64,000 nt of DNA from Hoylesella buccalis ATCC 35310 (lineage in GTDB: Bacteria; Bacteroidota; Bacteroidia; Bacteroidales; Bacteroidaceae), in NCBI RefSeq assembly GCF_025151385.1, contig NZ_CP102287.1, positions 2,604,001 through 2,668,000 of the forward strand, read 5' to 3'. The first letter of the stretch is position 1. The number at the start of each line of letters is the position of its first letter. This document shows positions 46,435 through 54,553 of the stretch, piece after piece. Under the pieces are notes generated by a model. That model had not been told where the DNA came from. It made no database searches and saw only the letters and a list, made by a program, of their open reading frames with translations. Made by a program: the position numbers and the translations under genes.

Positions 46435-47928
46435 CTACATGGGTTTCGTCACGAATCGGTGGTTCTTGCGGGCGTCGTCTATCCACTTGGGTACTATGTT
46501 ATTGACGAACCGTTGTTTTTGCTCTCTCAGCTTCTTCATGTCAAGTCCTATGTATGCTTGTGCCTTGGCCTTGGTCGACAGGTCGGGCATGGGTACGTTG
46601 CCCGTGAACCCGTGGCGTGCCAACACCTTTGCAATCTGCAGACGTGCCTCTTGTGCGGCGATGAGCCCGTCGCTGAAGATGCGCATCACCTCTTGCGGGG
46701 CGTGGAAGCTGCCCCCGTGGCTAGCAAAGCCGTAGTCCCAACGCCACTGGCTCTTGCGGATGAGTGCCAGCACGGGCTTCATTTCCTTTTCGGTAGCACC
46801 CTTGTCCCAGGCAAACTTGGCCTCGATGTGTGCGGCAGCCAGTTCTTTTTCCAGTCTTGTGCGCTTCTCGCTGGCCATGCGTTGCCTGTCGTAGACGTTC
46901 CGTCTCAGTTCTTTCTCGCTCTGGCGGTGGCACACCTGGCAAGTGCGGTCTATGTTGGCCAGCGGGCTGGTGATGTGGTGGTCGGTGTATTTCACGCCTC
47001 CCTCGCTCTTGTAGGGCATGTGGCAGTCGGCGCACGAGACCCCTCGCTGTGCATGGATGCCTTGCTTGAAAATTTCGTACCCGGGATGTTGGGCCTTCAA
47101 GATGGGTGTCTTGCTCAGCGGATGGATATAGTCGTAAAAGCCCGTCTTGTCGTAGTAGGCCTCGGCAGCCTCTACCGTAAGGCCGCTGTCTTGTGGGAAC
47201 GACAGGTAATTGGTTTGCTTGTCGAAGTAGTATTCGGTATGGCATTGTGCGCAGACCAGCGACCGCATTTCCTGGTGTGTTGCCTTCTTGACGTCTTCCC
47301 CTCTGCGGTTCCATGCCTCGTACAGGGCGGGTCGGGCAGGCTTGAGGTCCATGGTGCGAGCGTCATGGCAGTCGGAGCAGCCTATGCTGTTCATCATCTG
47401 GTTGCCCAACTCGCTCCAGGTTGCCTTGTAGAAGTTGGCAGTGCCCATTTCCCGCATCATCCTTGGCACGTCGGGTCCTTTGCATGTCCAGCACGTACCC
47501 GGCTGCATGTCGCCGTCGCCGTCAATGCCTGGGTGCCCTGTCCGCAGGATGTTGCGCAGGTCCTCGATGGCATGACGGTGGCCGCGTGGTGTGTTGTATT
47601 CTTGCGAGAAGGCGTATCCGGCCCACAGGATGACCATTTCGGGGCGGTCGGCCAGTTCGTCGGTGGCTTTCGAGCCATTGAACTCACTTGTGAATGACGT
47701 GTCGGCCGTCATTGCCCAGCTCTCGTATTCGCGCGGGAAGTCGGCCTTGAACTTTTCGTTTTGGGCCACTATCGAGTCGGTCATGGGTGTACGGCGGTTG
47801 TTGAAGATACTCGCCACCTCGGCTCTCCGTTCCATCAGGGACGATGTGATGAGTCCCAGTACGAAGACGACGGCCATTGCGCCGCCAAACAGTAGCCATC
47901 CTTGCCAGCGTTTTAGTTGTTTAGCCAT
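46435..47928 (-). CDS. nrfA: Ammonia-forming cytochrome c nitrite reductase catalytic subunit
   Basis: The 497-residue pentaheme enzyme reduces nitrite to ammonium with six electrons (dissimilatory nitrate reduction to ammonium). The active-site heme has the unusual lysine ligand motif CWTCK (146-150). Four ordinary motifs follow: CSDCH, CAQCH, CADCH and CQVCH. An N-terminal hydrophobic helix (residues about 11-30) may be a signal or an anchor. The active-site region with HRQSEKELRRNVYDRQ and the C-terminal helices are normal. The gene starts 21 nt after nrfH, and cytochrome maturation genes follow. It acts in the periplasm in complex with NrfH. Confidence 0.97.
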   Translation of the reverse strand: MAKQLKRWQGWLLFGGAMAVVFVLGLITSSLMERRAEVASIFNNRRTPMTDSIVAQNEKFKADFPREYESWAMTADTSFTSEFNGSKATDELADRPEMVILWAGYAFSQEYNTPRGHRHAIEDLRNILRTGHPGIDGDGDMQPGTCWTCKGPDVPRMMREMGTANFYKATWSELGNQMMNSIGCSDCHDARTMDLKPARPALYEAWNRRGEDVKKATHQEMRSLVCAQCHTEYYFDKQTNYLSFPQDSGLTVEAAEAYYDKTGFYDYIHPLSKTPILKAQHPGYEIFKQGIHAQRGVSCADCHMPYKSEGGVKYTDHHITSPLANIDRTCQVCHRQSEKELRRNVYDRQRMASEKRTRLEKELAAAHIEAKFAWDKGATEKEMKPVLALIRKSQWRWDYGFASHGGSFHAPQEVMRIFSDGLIAAQEARLQIAKVLARHGFTGNVPMPDLSTKAKAQAYIGLDMKKLREQKQRFVNNIVPKWIDDARKNHRFVTKPM

Positions 47929-47949
47929 ATCTGTTGAATTTTATGATTC

Positions 47950-48558
47950 TTACTCTTCCTTGTCTAACAAGCCTTGTAGCCACGAGGGAACCGGCGATTC
48001 GGGCAGTGGCACTTGCGTCTCGGCGTGGGGCGTGCCCGACAGGCTGTTCATGCCCCCGTGTGGCACGTCCTTGTGGCATTCCCAGCAGGCAAGGCCCTCG
48101 CCGCGCTTGGCCATCATGTAGTCCATGCGCCCCGTCTTTACGAATTCCTGGTTCAGCTGTGTGTGGCAGCGTATGCAGTTGTCCATGATGACCCGTGCCG
48201 ACGCGTCTTCTGCCTTGATGGTTTGGGCCTCGCCGTCGGTCACGAAGTAGTAGACGTGCTTCATGCCGTCTTTTCCCTTGAAGTAATACTTCATGAAAAG
48301 GTTTTGGTGCGGCACATGGCAGTCGTTGCAAGTGGCGTCGCGTCCGTGCGACGAGTGTGACCAGGTGGCGTAATAGGGTGTCATGATGTGGCAATTGACG
48401 CACGCGGCTGGGTCGTCGCCTATAATATAGGTGTGCATCCGGAGCAGGTAGGCAAACAGGCCGGCAAGCCCCACGATGACCCCCAGAGCCATGAGCCCGG
48501 CAACTTTCTGTCGGTAGGTTAGCGCGTTTTTCCTGTTTGACAATTTGCGAAGGTTCAT
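47950..48558 (-). CDS. nrfH: Cytochrome c nitrite reductase small subunit
   Basis: The 202-residue NapC/NirT-type quinol dehydrogenase has one N-terminal membrane helix (about 20-42, VAGLMALGVIVGLAGLFAYLL, partial). Four heme-binding motifs follow in order: CVNCH, CNDCH, CIRCH and CWECH. It takes electrons from menaquinol and hands them to NrfA. It is the first gene of the minus-strand nrfHA-resB-ccsA run and has a -7 element just upstream. Confidence 0.96.
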   Translation of the reverse strand: MNLRKLSNRKNALTYRQKVAGLMALGVIVGLAGLFAYLLRMHTYIIGDDPAACVNCHIMTPYYATWSHSSHGRDATCNDCHVPHQNLFMKYYFKGKDGMKHVYYFVTDGEAQTIKAEDASARVIMDNCIRCHTQLNQEFVKTGRMDYMMAKRGEGLACWECHKDVPHGGMNSLSGTPHAETQVPLPESPVPSWLQGLLDKEE

Positions 48559-48581
48559 AGGCCTTTCAGTGAATACTGTGG

Positions 48582-48589
48582 CAAATATA
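48582..48589 (-). promoter_or_regulatory. -7 element for the nrf operon
   Basis: The minus strand reads TATATTTG, 24-31 nt upstream of nrfH. No TTTG is at -33; the nearest is TTGACA, about 24 bp upstream, which is too far. An activator-dependent promoter would explain a missing -33, but this is inference. Confidence 0.5.
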
Positions 48590-48669
48590 GGAATAATTTT
48601 TGGGAATTGGTGTCAAGAAACAAGAAAATATCCTCATTTATAAGGATAAAAATGCCTTTCCGAAAAAGG

Positions 48670-49299
48670 TTAAAGATAGAGAACGGCCTCGTTGCCCATG
48701 TTCATGAGCAGGTCCAGGATGCTAAGGTTGGGGATGAATCCATGCTTCCGGGCATAGACCTGATAGTACGGCCAGGGCGTGAAAGCATCGTCTGGCAGCG
48801 GATGTTTGGGGCGAATGGCATCCCTGAGATCTGTTATTTGGGGCATCTGCAGGGGTAAGTCATCAGCGTTCACATAGGTAGTGGTTTCCTGTATGTTCGG
48901 TTCGATGTCCAACAATTGGCACATCTTCATCGTGATTTCGAGGTTGAAATCGTACAGAAAAGTCCATTTCTTCGTGAAAAAAGGGTGTAAGTCGTCCGCA
49001 TAATACTCAAAGAAAGGGCTCTCACCGTAGGCTGATTGTAGGGCGTTCCAGTGCAGATGACGCCAGTTGGCATGGTCGCTGATGCGAATATCGCGCATTG
49101 GACATTTGAGGGAATCATACTTTTCCACCGGAATGCTCAGCACCTGAAGGCCGTTTGTCATGGCGATGTTGCAACGGTTGCGGTACGTTTGCTTGACGTA
49201 ATTGTCGTGACTTTCCAAGTAACAAACGTCGTAACGATTGAGTTTCTGGTACCACTGCACGGGACCAAAGTAGGTGGATGAAAGAAGAACGCTATTCAT
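48670..49299 (-). CDS. WbqC family protein
   Basis: The 209-residue protein opens with LLSSTYFGPVQWYQKLNRYD, the WbqC-type N-terminus, and carries CNIAMTNGLQVLSIPVEK (partial) and DHANWRHLHWNALQSAYG. WbqC-like proteins are often found in surface polysaccharide loci or near signal peptidases in Bacteroidota. Their reaction is not established; an aminotransferase or acyl transfer role has been suggested for relatives. The ATG 49299 overlaps the end of the S26-like gene by 8 nt; an upstream extension to 49365 has no family similarity. Confidence 0.88.
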   Translation of the reverse strand: MNSVLLSSTYFGPVQWYQKLNRYDVCYLESHDNYVKQTYRNRCNIAMTNGLQVLSIPVEKYDSLKCPMRDIRISDHANWRHLHWNALQSAYGESPFFEYYADDLHPFFTKKWTFLYDFNLEITMKMCQLLDIEPNIQETTTYVNADDLPLQMPQITDLRDAIRPKHPLPDDAFTPWPYYQVYARKHGFIPNLSILDLLMNMGNEAVLYL

Positions 49300-49750
49300 G
49301 ATGCTTTTCAAAATGTGGCCAACGCTTCCATCTGAACAGCGAATAAGCCTTTCCGGCGATGTCACCGTGCTGAACCAGCGTCTGTCTTCGGCCTATTCCC
49401 AGCAACAGGTACTGGCAAGTTCCGCAGCGACAGTGTGCGTTGCAGTGGTTTGGAATGAGATATTTTTCGCCCTTGACGGTAATGGTGTCGCCGGGAAGTG
49501 CCATCACTTGCCCCAACGCTTGCTGTTGCTGTCCGAACAATACCACCTCACCGCGCTTGAAGTCAGTGCGTGCCAGCCTGTTTACCAACACCCTGTCACC
49601 CTTTCGAAGCACTGGCTTGAGCCCCTCATCGGGTACAGTAAAGATGGTAAAGGCGTATGCACGGATAGCCAACATGACTATGGTGCAAACAGCGATGGAT
49701 AACATCCATTGTAAGAGGTTTCGCAAAAGAGATGCTTTGTTTCTCATCAT
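49292..49750 (-). CDS. S26 signal-peptidase-like protein without catalytic Ser/Lys
   Basis: The 152-residue protein has an N-terminal membrane helix (about 12-35) and the shape of a type I signal peptidase, but both catalytic sites are changed. The Ser box, normally PSxSMxPTL, reads VPDEGLKPVL (about 39-48). The Lys box, normally KRxxGLPGD, reads GQVMALPGD (about 80-88). A cysteine cluster (NHCNAHCRCGTCQ, about 101-113) follows. Enzyme activity of the usual kind is not possible. The gene lies 36 nt after the intact lepB and overlaps wbqC. It could regulate or assist LepB or bind a metal; that is inference. Confidence 0.85.
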   Translation of the reverse strand: MMRNKASLLRNLLQWMLSIAVCTIVMLAIRAYAFTIFTVPDEGLKPVLRKGDRVLVNRLARTDFKRGEVVLFGQQQQALGQVMALPGDTITVKGEKYLIPNHCNAHCRCGTCQYLLLGIGRRQTLVQHGDIAGKAYSLFRWKRWPHFEKHHE

Positions 49751-49786
49751 CGGCTGGCCTGTTGCGGTCAGACGACGTTCATACTG

Positions 49787-51202
49787 CTATTTAATGTTGT
49801 CAACCATGTTGAACAATCGGTTCCAACGGATGCCACCCAGTCCCTTGCGGTCAGGGTCGGAAGACCACCAAATGAAGATAGGTTTGCCCACGATGTGGTC
49901 CTCAGGTACAAATCCCCAGTAGCGGCTGTCTGCCGAATTGTGACGGTTGTCGCCCATCATCCAATAGTAATCCATTTTGAAGGTGTAGCTCTTGGCCAGT
50001 CGTCCGTTGATGTATATCTGGTTGTTCTTAATCTTCAGCTCGTTATTCTCGTACACGCGGATGGGACGTTCGTACACAGCGATGTTGTTCATGTCCAGGT
50101 TGATGCTTTTCCCCTTGGCCGGAATCCATATCGGCCCGTAGTTGTCGCGTGTCCAATTCGTCACGGCATTCAGCGGATAAAGGTCGCCCACGGTGGCATC
50201 GGTGTTGATGCTGATGCTCTCAACAATGTCCTTGCGCGCCGCAAGAGCCTTTGCTGTAGCCTTGGTCAGCGGCATGCAACCACGTTGGTTCAGGCTGCCA
50301 AGGTCTTCCATGGATATGCCCAGCTCTTTCATGAGGTCGTCTGGGATATGCTGCTTCAGTTTGATGTAATAGGTATATTGTACGTTGTCAGGCTCTTTGT
50401 TGGGCTTGCCGTCCAAGTAAACGATACGGTTTTTGATTTGGAGCGTCTGCCCTGGCAGTCCAACACATCGCTTCACATAGTTTTCGCGGCGGTCGGTAGG
50501 GCGGCTGTCGATAGAGCCAAACTCCACCGGATTGCTGGCTACGTATTGTCTTCCAAGTGCATACACCTGCTCAAAGTAGTCGTGTTGTTGCTGCTTGTTC
50601 AGTGTGTTGAGGTCGATGGGCGCCCCGTTGTTCTGCTCGAAAATCTGTTGTCCGAAGCCATACACCATGCTGTAGTATTCAGTTTGATACGGCAATTCGG
50701 TGCAAATGGTGTCCCCAGCCGGATAATTAAACACCACGATGTCGTTGAGTTTCACGTTACCCAATCCTTTCACCCGTCGATAGTCCCAGTGCGGAAACTC
50801 GATATAGCTCTTCGTATTGATGATGGGAAGCGTGTGTTGGGTAAGCGGCATGGTCAATGGGGTTTGTGGAATGCGCGGACCGTAGCTCACCTTGCTCACG
50901 AAAAGATAATCTCCAGTGAGCAATGATTTCTCTAAAGAGGACGATGGAATAACGTAATTCTGAAATACAAACAGATTGATGAAGTACACGGCCACCAATG
51001 CGAACACCAACGCGTCTACCCAACTCATTACGAAACGCACGGGTGCCTCGGCGTCTTTCCACCACTGCCAGCGTATCTTTTTGCTGATGTACACGTCGTA
51101 GATGAAAGGAATCACTAGCAGTCCCCACCAACTTTTTACCCAATATAGAAACAAAAGATACAAGGCGAGAACCACAATAAACTTGGTCCATTGTACCTTC
51201 AT
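49787..51202 (-). CDS. lepB: Signal peptidase I
   Basis: The 471-residue enzyme removes signal peptides from exported proteins. Two or three membrane segments lie in the first 85 residues. The catalytic Ser is in VIPSSSLEKSL (Ser 89) and the catalytic Lys in NYVKRCVGLPGQ (Lys 244). The late GDNRHNSADSRYWGFVPEDHIVG (partial) is box E. It is longer than the E. coli enzyme because of an insertion between boxes (about 290-400), usual in Bacteroidota. An earlier ATG at 51232 is possible; 51202 (MKVQWTKF) fits family N-termini better. dapB lies 75 nt upstream. Confidence 0.95.
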   Translation of the reverse strand: MKVQWTKFIVVLALYLLFLYWVKSWWGLLVIPFIYDVYISKKIRWQWWKDAEAPVRFVMSWVDALVFALVAVYFINLFVFQNYVIPSSSLEKSLLTGDYLFVSKVSYGPRIPQTPLTMPLTQHTLPIINTKSYIEFPHWDYRRVKGLGNVKLNDIVVFNYPAGDTICTELPYQTEYYSMVYGFGQQIFEQNNGAPIDLNTLNKQQQHDYFEQVYALGRQYVASNPVEFGSIDSRPTDRRENYVKRCVGLPGQTLQIKNRIVYLDGKPNKEPDNVQYTYYIKLKQHIPDDLMKELGISMEDLGSLNQRGCMPLTKATAKALAARKDIVESISINTDATVGDLYPLNAVTNWTRDNYGPIWIPAKGKSINLDMNNIAVYERPIRVYENNELKIKNNQIYINGRLAKSYTFKMDYYWMMGDNRHNSADSRYWGFVPEDHIVGKPIFIWWSSDPDRKGLGGIRWNRLFNMVDNIK

Positions 51203-51276
51203 ATTTAGTTTTGCTTTCTGTTTATTAATCATGGTGATAACAAGATGTAAGTTTAAATGTTCAAAAATAAGATTGC

Positions 51277-52032
51277 TTAGAACCTAAACAAGTCGCTCGT
51301 GGTGAGCAATCCTGTGTGTGTTGCGGTGTACTCGGCTGCCAACACTGCCCCCAAGGCAAAGCCCGTGCGATTGTGTGCATCGTGCGAAATGGTGATTTTA
51401 TCGGCCTCACAGTCGTAGGTCACGGTATGAATGCCTGGCACTTCGCCACGGCGTACGCTGTCTATGGCCAGCTGGTCAGCCGCCACGTCGTCCGTACCCG
51501 ACGTACTTCCGTCAGCCGCCTGCTGCACTCCTTTCACCCAACTGCGTTTTCTGCCCATTTCATCGATGATTTCTTCGGCCAGCGTGATGGCAGTTCCGGA
51601 GGGTGCATCCAGTTTATGAACATGATGGGTTTCCTCTATTTTCACCTCATATTGTGGGAAATCATTCATAATTTTAGCCAGATAACGGTTCACGGCCGAG
51701 AAGATGGCCACGCCCAAGCTAAAGTTTGATGCCCAGAAGAGCGTTTGTCCGCCTTCGCTGCACAGGCGCTTCACATCGTCGCCATGCTCTTTCATCCATC
51801 CCGTAGACCCGCTCACCACCTTCACATTGTGTGCGAATGCGCGCAGATAGTTGCCGTATGCAGCCGTTGGCGTAGTGAATTCGATGGCCACGTCGGCACT
51901 TGCAAACGCTTCACTGTCAAAATCTTCCTGGTTTTGTACGTCGATGATGCTCACGATTTCGTGACCTCTGTCCTTGGCAATCTGTTCAATCATCTTTCCC
52001 ATCTTGCCATATCCTATCAATGCTATTTTCAT
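51277..52032 (-). CDS. dapB: 4-hydroxy-tetrahydrodipicolinate reductase
   Basis: The 251-residue enzyme makes tetrahydrodipicolinate for diaminopimelate and lysine. The N-terminal NAD(P)-binding IALIGYGKMGKMI, then VSGSTGW, and the catalytic/substrate region EETHHVHKLDAPSGTAITLAE are clear. It is first in a minus-strand run with lepB, the S26 paralog and wbqC, driven by the promoter at 52055-52085. Confidence 0.96.
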   Translation of the reverse strand: MKIALIGYGKMGKMIEQIAKDRGHEIVSIIDVQNQEDFDSEAFASADVAIEFTTPTAAYGNYLRAFAHNVKVVSGSTGWMKEHGDDVKRLCSEGGQTLFWASNFSLGVAIFSAVNRYLAKIMNDFPQYEVKIEETHHVHKLDAPSGTAITLAEEIIDEMGRKRSWVKGVQQAADGSTSGTDDVAADQLAIDSVRRGEVPGIHTVTYDCEADKITISHDAHNRTGFALGAVLAAEYTATHTGLLTTSDLFRF

Positions 52033-52054
52033 TTCGAATGCTCTTAAATGATGA

Positions 52055-52085
52055 CAAAGATACTTTAAATCGGCTGAAAATCAAA
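52055..52085 (-). promoter_or_regulatory. Promoter for dapB-lepB-S26-wbqC
   Basis: On the minus strand a -33 TTTG (52082-52085), a 19 bp spacer and a -7 TATCTTTG (52055-52062) match the consensus exactly. Confidence 0.75.
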
Positions 52086-52237
52086 ATATTGTACTTTGTT
52101 TTTTGCTTTTATTGACGCTTGCACTCCCTGTTTTTATTGCCTTTGTGCGCAAAGGGTATCAGACCTAATTTGCCCCATGGTCAGCGGTTGAAACTGCTCA
52201 GTCACGCCTATACGGGTGATGTGCAGGTGACATTTTT

Positions 52238-52312
52238 CTTGACAACAACCCCTTCAGGATTCGCTTATTTGCAACCAACCATGTCCTTGGTCGCAAATAC
52301 GGCAAATATGAG
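52238..52312. repeat. Dispersed element with TTGACAAC and TATTTGC/GCAAATA arms
   Basis: It starts CTTGACAACAACCCCTTCA, close to CTTGACAACCAACCTCTTC at 19642. The arms ATTCGCTTATTTGC and GCAAATACGGCAAAT pair imperfectly, and the element ends in ATATGAG as at 19711. Confidence 0.65.
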
Positions 52313-52394
52313 ATGTTTTTATAACTTGCTGGTAATCAATATTTTTCGTGTAATGTGCACAAATTCCCTGTCTTTTGCTATGCTCTTTGCGGTC

Positions 52395-52441
52395 AATAGC
52401 ATTGCTTTTGGCCGCCAATAGCCATGCTTTTGCGCTTCAAT
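52395..52441. repeat. Dispersed intergenic repeat, GCATTGCTTTTG type (copy 2)
   Basis: It aligns with 2145-2190: AGCATTGCTTTTGG, then CCAATAGCCATGCTTTTGC. Confidence 0.6.
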
Positions 52442-52721
52442 CTCATGTAGATAGCGCGGTAAAGTGATGCATTTTTCGTTGAATTGTGTGGAGGTGTGGC
52501 GGTAAAAGCTATGTTATTGGCGACGAAAGTGATATTTCATTAACCTTTTTCATATTGCAAATGGATTTCTGACGCTGCGTTTTTTCCTATTTTATCATTT
52601 TTAATTGCTCGTTTTATTGTCATTTTTTCTAACAGAACGTTTGAAAAACAGGCAGGAAAACCAACCGATAACTCCAGAATCATCCAATGATTTTTCGGCA
52701 AGATAAAGTAGCCACCAAAAT

Positions 52722-52752
52722 TTTGAAAATACGAGAATTGTGTGTATTTTTG
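52722..52752 (+). promoter_or_regulatory. Promoter for the Fur-family gene
   Basis: A -33 TTTG (52722-52725), a 19 bp spacer and a -7 TATTTTTG (52745-52752) match exactly. Transcription would begin near 52757, only a few nt before ATG 52760. Confidence 0.75.
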
Positions 52753-52759
52753 CATGAAA

Positions 52760-53188
52760 ATGGTACATGAAGATTATTACATACAAAAGTTAACCCATCG
52801 GGAAATCAAACCAACGGCCTCCCGACTGCTCATTCTTCGCGAGATGATGCGTGGCAATGAGGCCGTATCGTTGCCCGATTTGGAACGCTATCTGCCCACT
52901 GTTGACAAGTCTACCATATCGCGCACCTTGTCTTTGTTTCTCCTTCATCGCCTGATTCATGCCATTGATGATGGTTCAGGTGCATTGAAGTACGCCGTTT
53001 GTGACGACGATTGCGACTGTTCGATTGACGAAGAGCATACGCATTTTTATTGCGAAAACTGCCATCGTACGTTCTGTCTCAAGCACATTGCTGTGCCGGT
53101 GGTCCCGCTTCCGGATGGATTCAGCCTGCATAGCATCAATTATGTGCTGAAAGGCTTGTGCCCAGAGTGTACTGAAAAACTGAAATAA
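52760..53188 (+). CDS. Fur-family transcriptional regulator
   Basis: The 142-residue protein has a winged helix (about 10-85) with the recognition region VDKSTISRTLSLFLLHRLIHAI. A dimerisation/metal domain follows with HTHFYCENCHRTFCL and LCPECTEKLK, the two CxxC pairs of the structural zinc site. The acidic CDDDCDCSIDEEHTH segment precedes it. Whether it senses iron, zinc, peroxide or something else cannot be told. In-frame ATGs at 52742 and 52754 lie in or before the promoter's predicted start, so 52760 is chosen and the mRNA is nearly leaderless. A transporter gene follows 228 bp downstream. Confidence 0.9.
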   Translation: MVHEDYYIQKLTHREIKPTASRLLILREMMRGNEAVSLPDLERYLPTVDKSTISRTLSLFLLHRLIHAIDDGSGALKYAVCDDDCDCSIDEEHTHFYCENCHRTFCLKHIAVPVVPLPDGFSLHSINYVLKGLCPECTEKLK

Positions 53189-53416
53189 CACGATGGCCAA
53201 CGGACGAACCACGCACATGAGAGAATCCGCTTGGACGTTGACGGCAGTTAATAAACGAGGAAGCGTCAAGATTGGTGTGTCCCCGTTTGATGGTGATAAA
53301 CGCAAGGACAGACAGCCACCGAAACAGGTGTTCTTCGTTCGTGTGGTTTCTATCTACCGACTTTTAATGGGGGTTGTTTTACAATAGATGATGGTGTTGG
53401 TTAATTTAAACATCTT

Positions 53417-54382
53417 ATGAGTATCATTAGATTTATCAAAAACTGGACGTTGCCCATATCGATGGTGATAGGAGTGACAGCCTATTCTGTCTTTGCTTTC
53501 ATCCCTTCTTTGGATAAGGCCGCATGCTTGTTTGCGCCTTTCTTTGACACCATTCTGCCCTTGTTCATGTTTTTAATCTTGTTTGTGACCTTTTGTAAGG
53601 TCAATTTTAGGCGTTTAATTCCGGTCAAGTGGCATCTTTGGGTGAGTTTTTTTCAAGTGTTATTCGTCTTTGTCATCATTGCCATCATCCTGTCTTTTCG
53701 CCTCAAGGACAACAATCTTATACTGATGGAAGCACTTCTCACATGCATTATCGGCCCATGTGCGTCAGCTGCAGCGGTGGTTACGCAGAAATTGGGTGGC
53801 AATCTCGAAGAGATGACCACCTATACCTTCTTGTCTAACTTTATTACCGCCTTGCTCATTCCCATTTGTTTCCCGTTAATTGAAAAAACAAGTGACATTA
53901 CTTTTATGGGTGCATTCTTGAAAATACTCAATCAAGTGTGTCTTGTCTTGGTCGTTCCGATGGGGTTAGCTTATGTCGTTAAGCACTATTTTCATCGGTT
54001 TCATCGGTGGGTTGTGGGGGTAAAAGACCTTTCTTATTATCTTTGGGGATGTTCTTTGATGATTGTGACAGGCACCACGATGAAGAATATTGTGCATGCA
54101 GAAACAACCGTTCCTTTTCTCTTGCTCATCGCTTTGCTGGGCTTGCTGCTCTGTGTGATACAGTTTTCCGTGGGACGTTTCATCGGTCACTATTTCAATG
54201 CTACCGTCAATGCCGGTCAAGCACTGGGCCAAAAGAATACAGCTTTTGCCATCTGGATAGCCTACTCCTACCTCAATCCCATCTCATCCGTCGGCCCTGG
54301 TTGTTATATCCTATGGCAGAATATCATCAATAGCGTTGAAATCTGGATGTATCGAAAGCGGGGTTTGGAACGATCAGCATAG
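53417..54382 (+). CDS. BASS-like (bile acid:Na+ symporter family) membrane transporter
   Basis: The 321-residue protein has about nine hydrophobic helices. The arrangement resembles the SBF/BASS fold: LPISMVIGVTAYSVF, then LTCIIGPCASAAAVVTQKLGGNLE with the crossover Gly/Pro-Ala region, then NAGQALGQKNTAFAIWIAYSYL near the end. The family imports organic anions with sodium. The precise substrate is unknown and similarity is by pattern only. It lies downstream of the Fur homolog without overlap, so joint regulation is possible but not shown. Confidence 0.72.
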   Translation: MSIIRFIKNWTLPISMVIGVTAYSVFAFIPSLDKAACLFAPFFDTILPLFMFLILFVTFCKVNFRRLIPVKWHLWVSFFQVLFVFVIIAIILSFRLKDNNLILMEALLTCIIGPCASAAAVVTQKLGGNLEEMTTYTFLSNFITALLIPICFPLIEKTSDITFMGAFLKILNQVCLVLVVPMGLAYVVKHYFHRFHRWVVGVKDLSYYLWGCSLMIVTGTTMKNIVHAETTVPFLLLIALLGLLLCVIQFSVGRFIGHYFNATVNAGQALGQKNTAFAIWIAYSYLNPISSVGPGCYILWQNIINSVEIWMYRKRGLERSA

Positions 54383-54401
54383 CTGAAATCGTTTAGCCAA
54401 C

Positions 54402-54478
54402 TTGCGTTTTCACAGGAAGTTATGTGTGTTTTTACAGGAAGTCACGTGTGTTTTCATAGGAAGTTACGTGTGTTTTCG
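54402..54478. repeat. 22-bp tandem repeat (three and a half units)
   Basis: Units start at 54402, 54424, 54446 and 54468 (partial). The consensus is GTGTGTTTTCACAGGAAGTTAC. It lies between convergent genes. Confidence 0.85.
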
Positions 54479-54553
54479 CATCTTCCAGGTTACGTTGATG
54501 ATAAAAAAGAATGTAAATTGGTCTGAAAGTAGAGCCAGATAAGGCTCTTCCGC

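Larger units (their letters stand above)
52086..52721. other. Gene-free stretch with dispersed repeats
   Basis: No credible gene is seen. It holds an imperfect inverted repeat (52238-52312) related to 19641-19716 and a GCATTGCTTTTG-type element (52395-52441) related to 2145-2190. Confidence 0.5.

Noticed and set aside
46459..47697. 412-codon open frame on the plus strand opposite nrfA
   Set aside because: It is the antisense shadow of a G+C-rich pentaheme cytochrome gene whose five heme motifs are unmistakable on the minus strand; the antisense product has no domain pattern.
49895..50926. 343-codon open frame on the plus strand opposite lepB
   Set aside because: Antisense to the complete lepB with catalytic Ser and Lys; no signal or motif in the antisense product.
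53193..53387. 64-codon open frame between the Fur homolog and the transporter
   Set aside because: Begins 4 nt after the Fur-homolog stop, but the composition is not protein-like and no motif is seen. Left unannotated.
54402..54478. Possible CRISPR array
   Set aside because: Units are directly adjacent, 22 bp, with no unique spacers and no cas genes.
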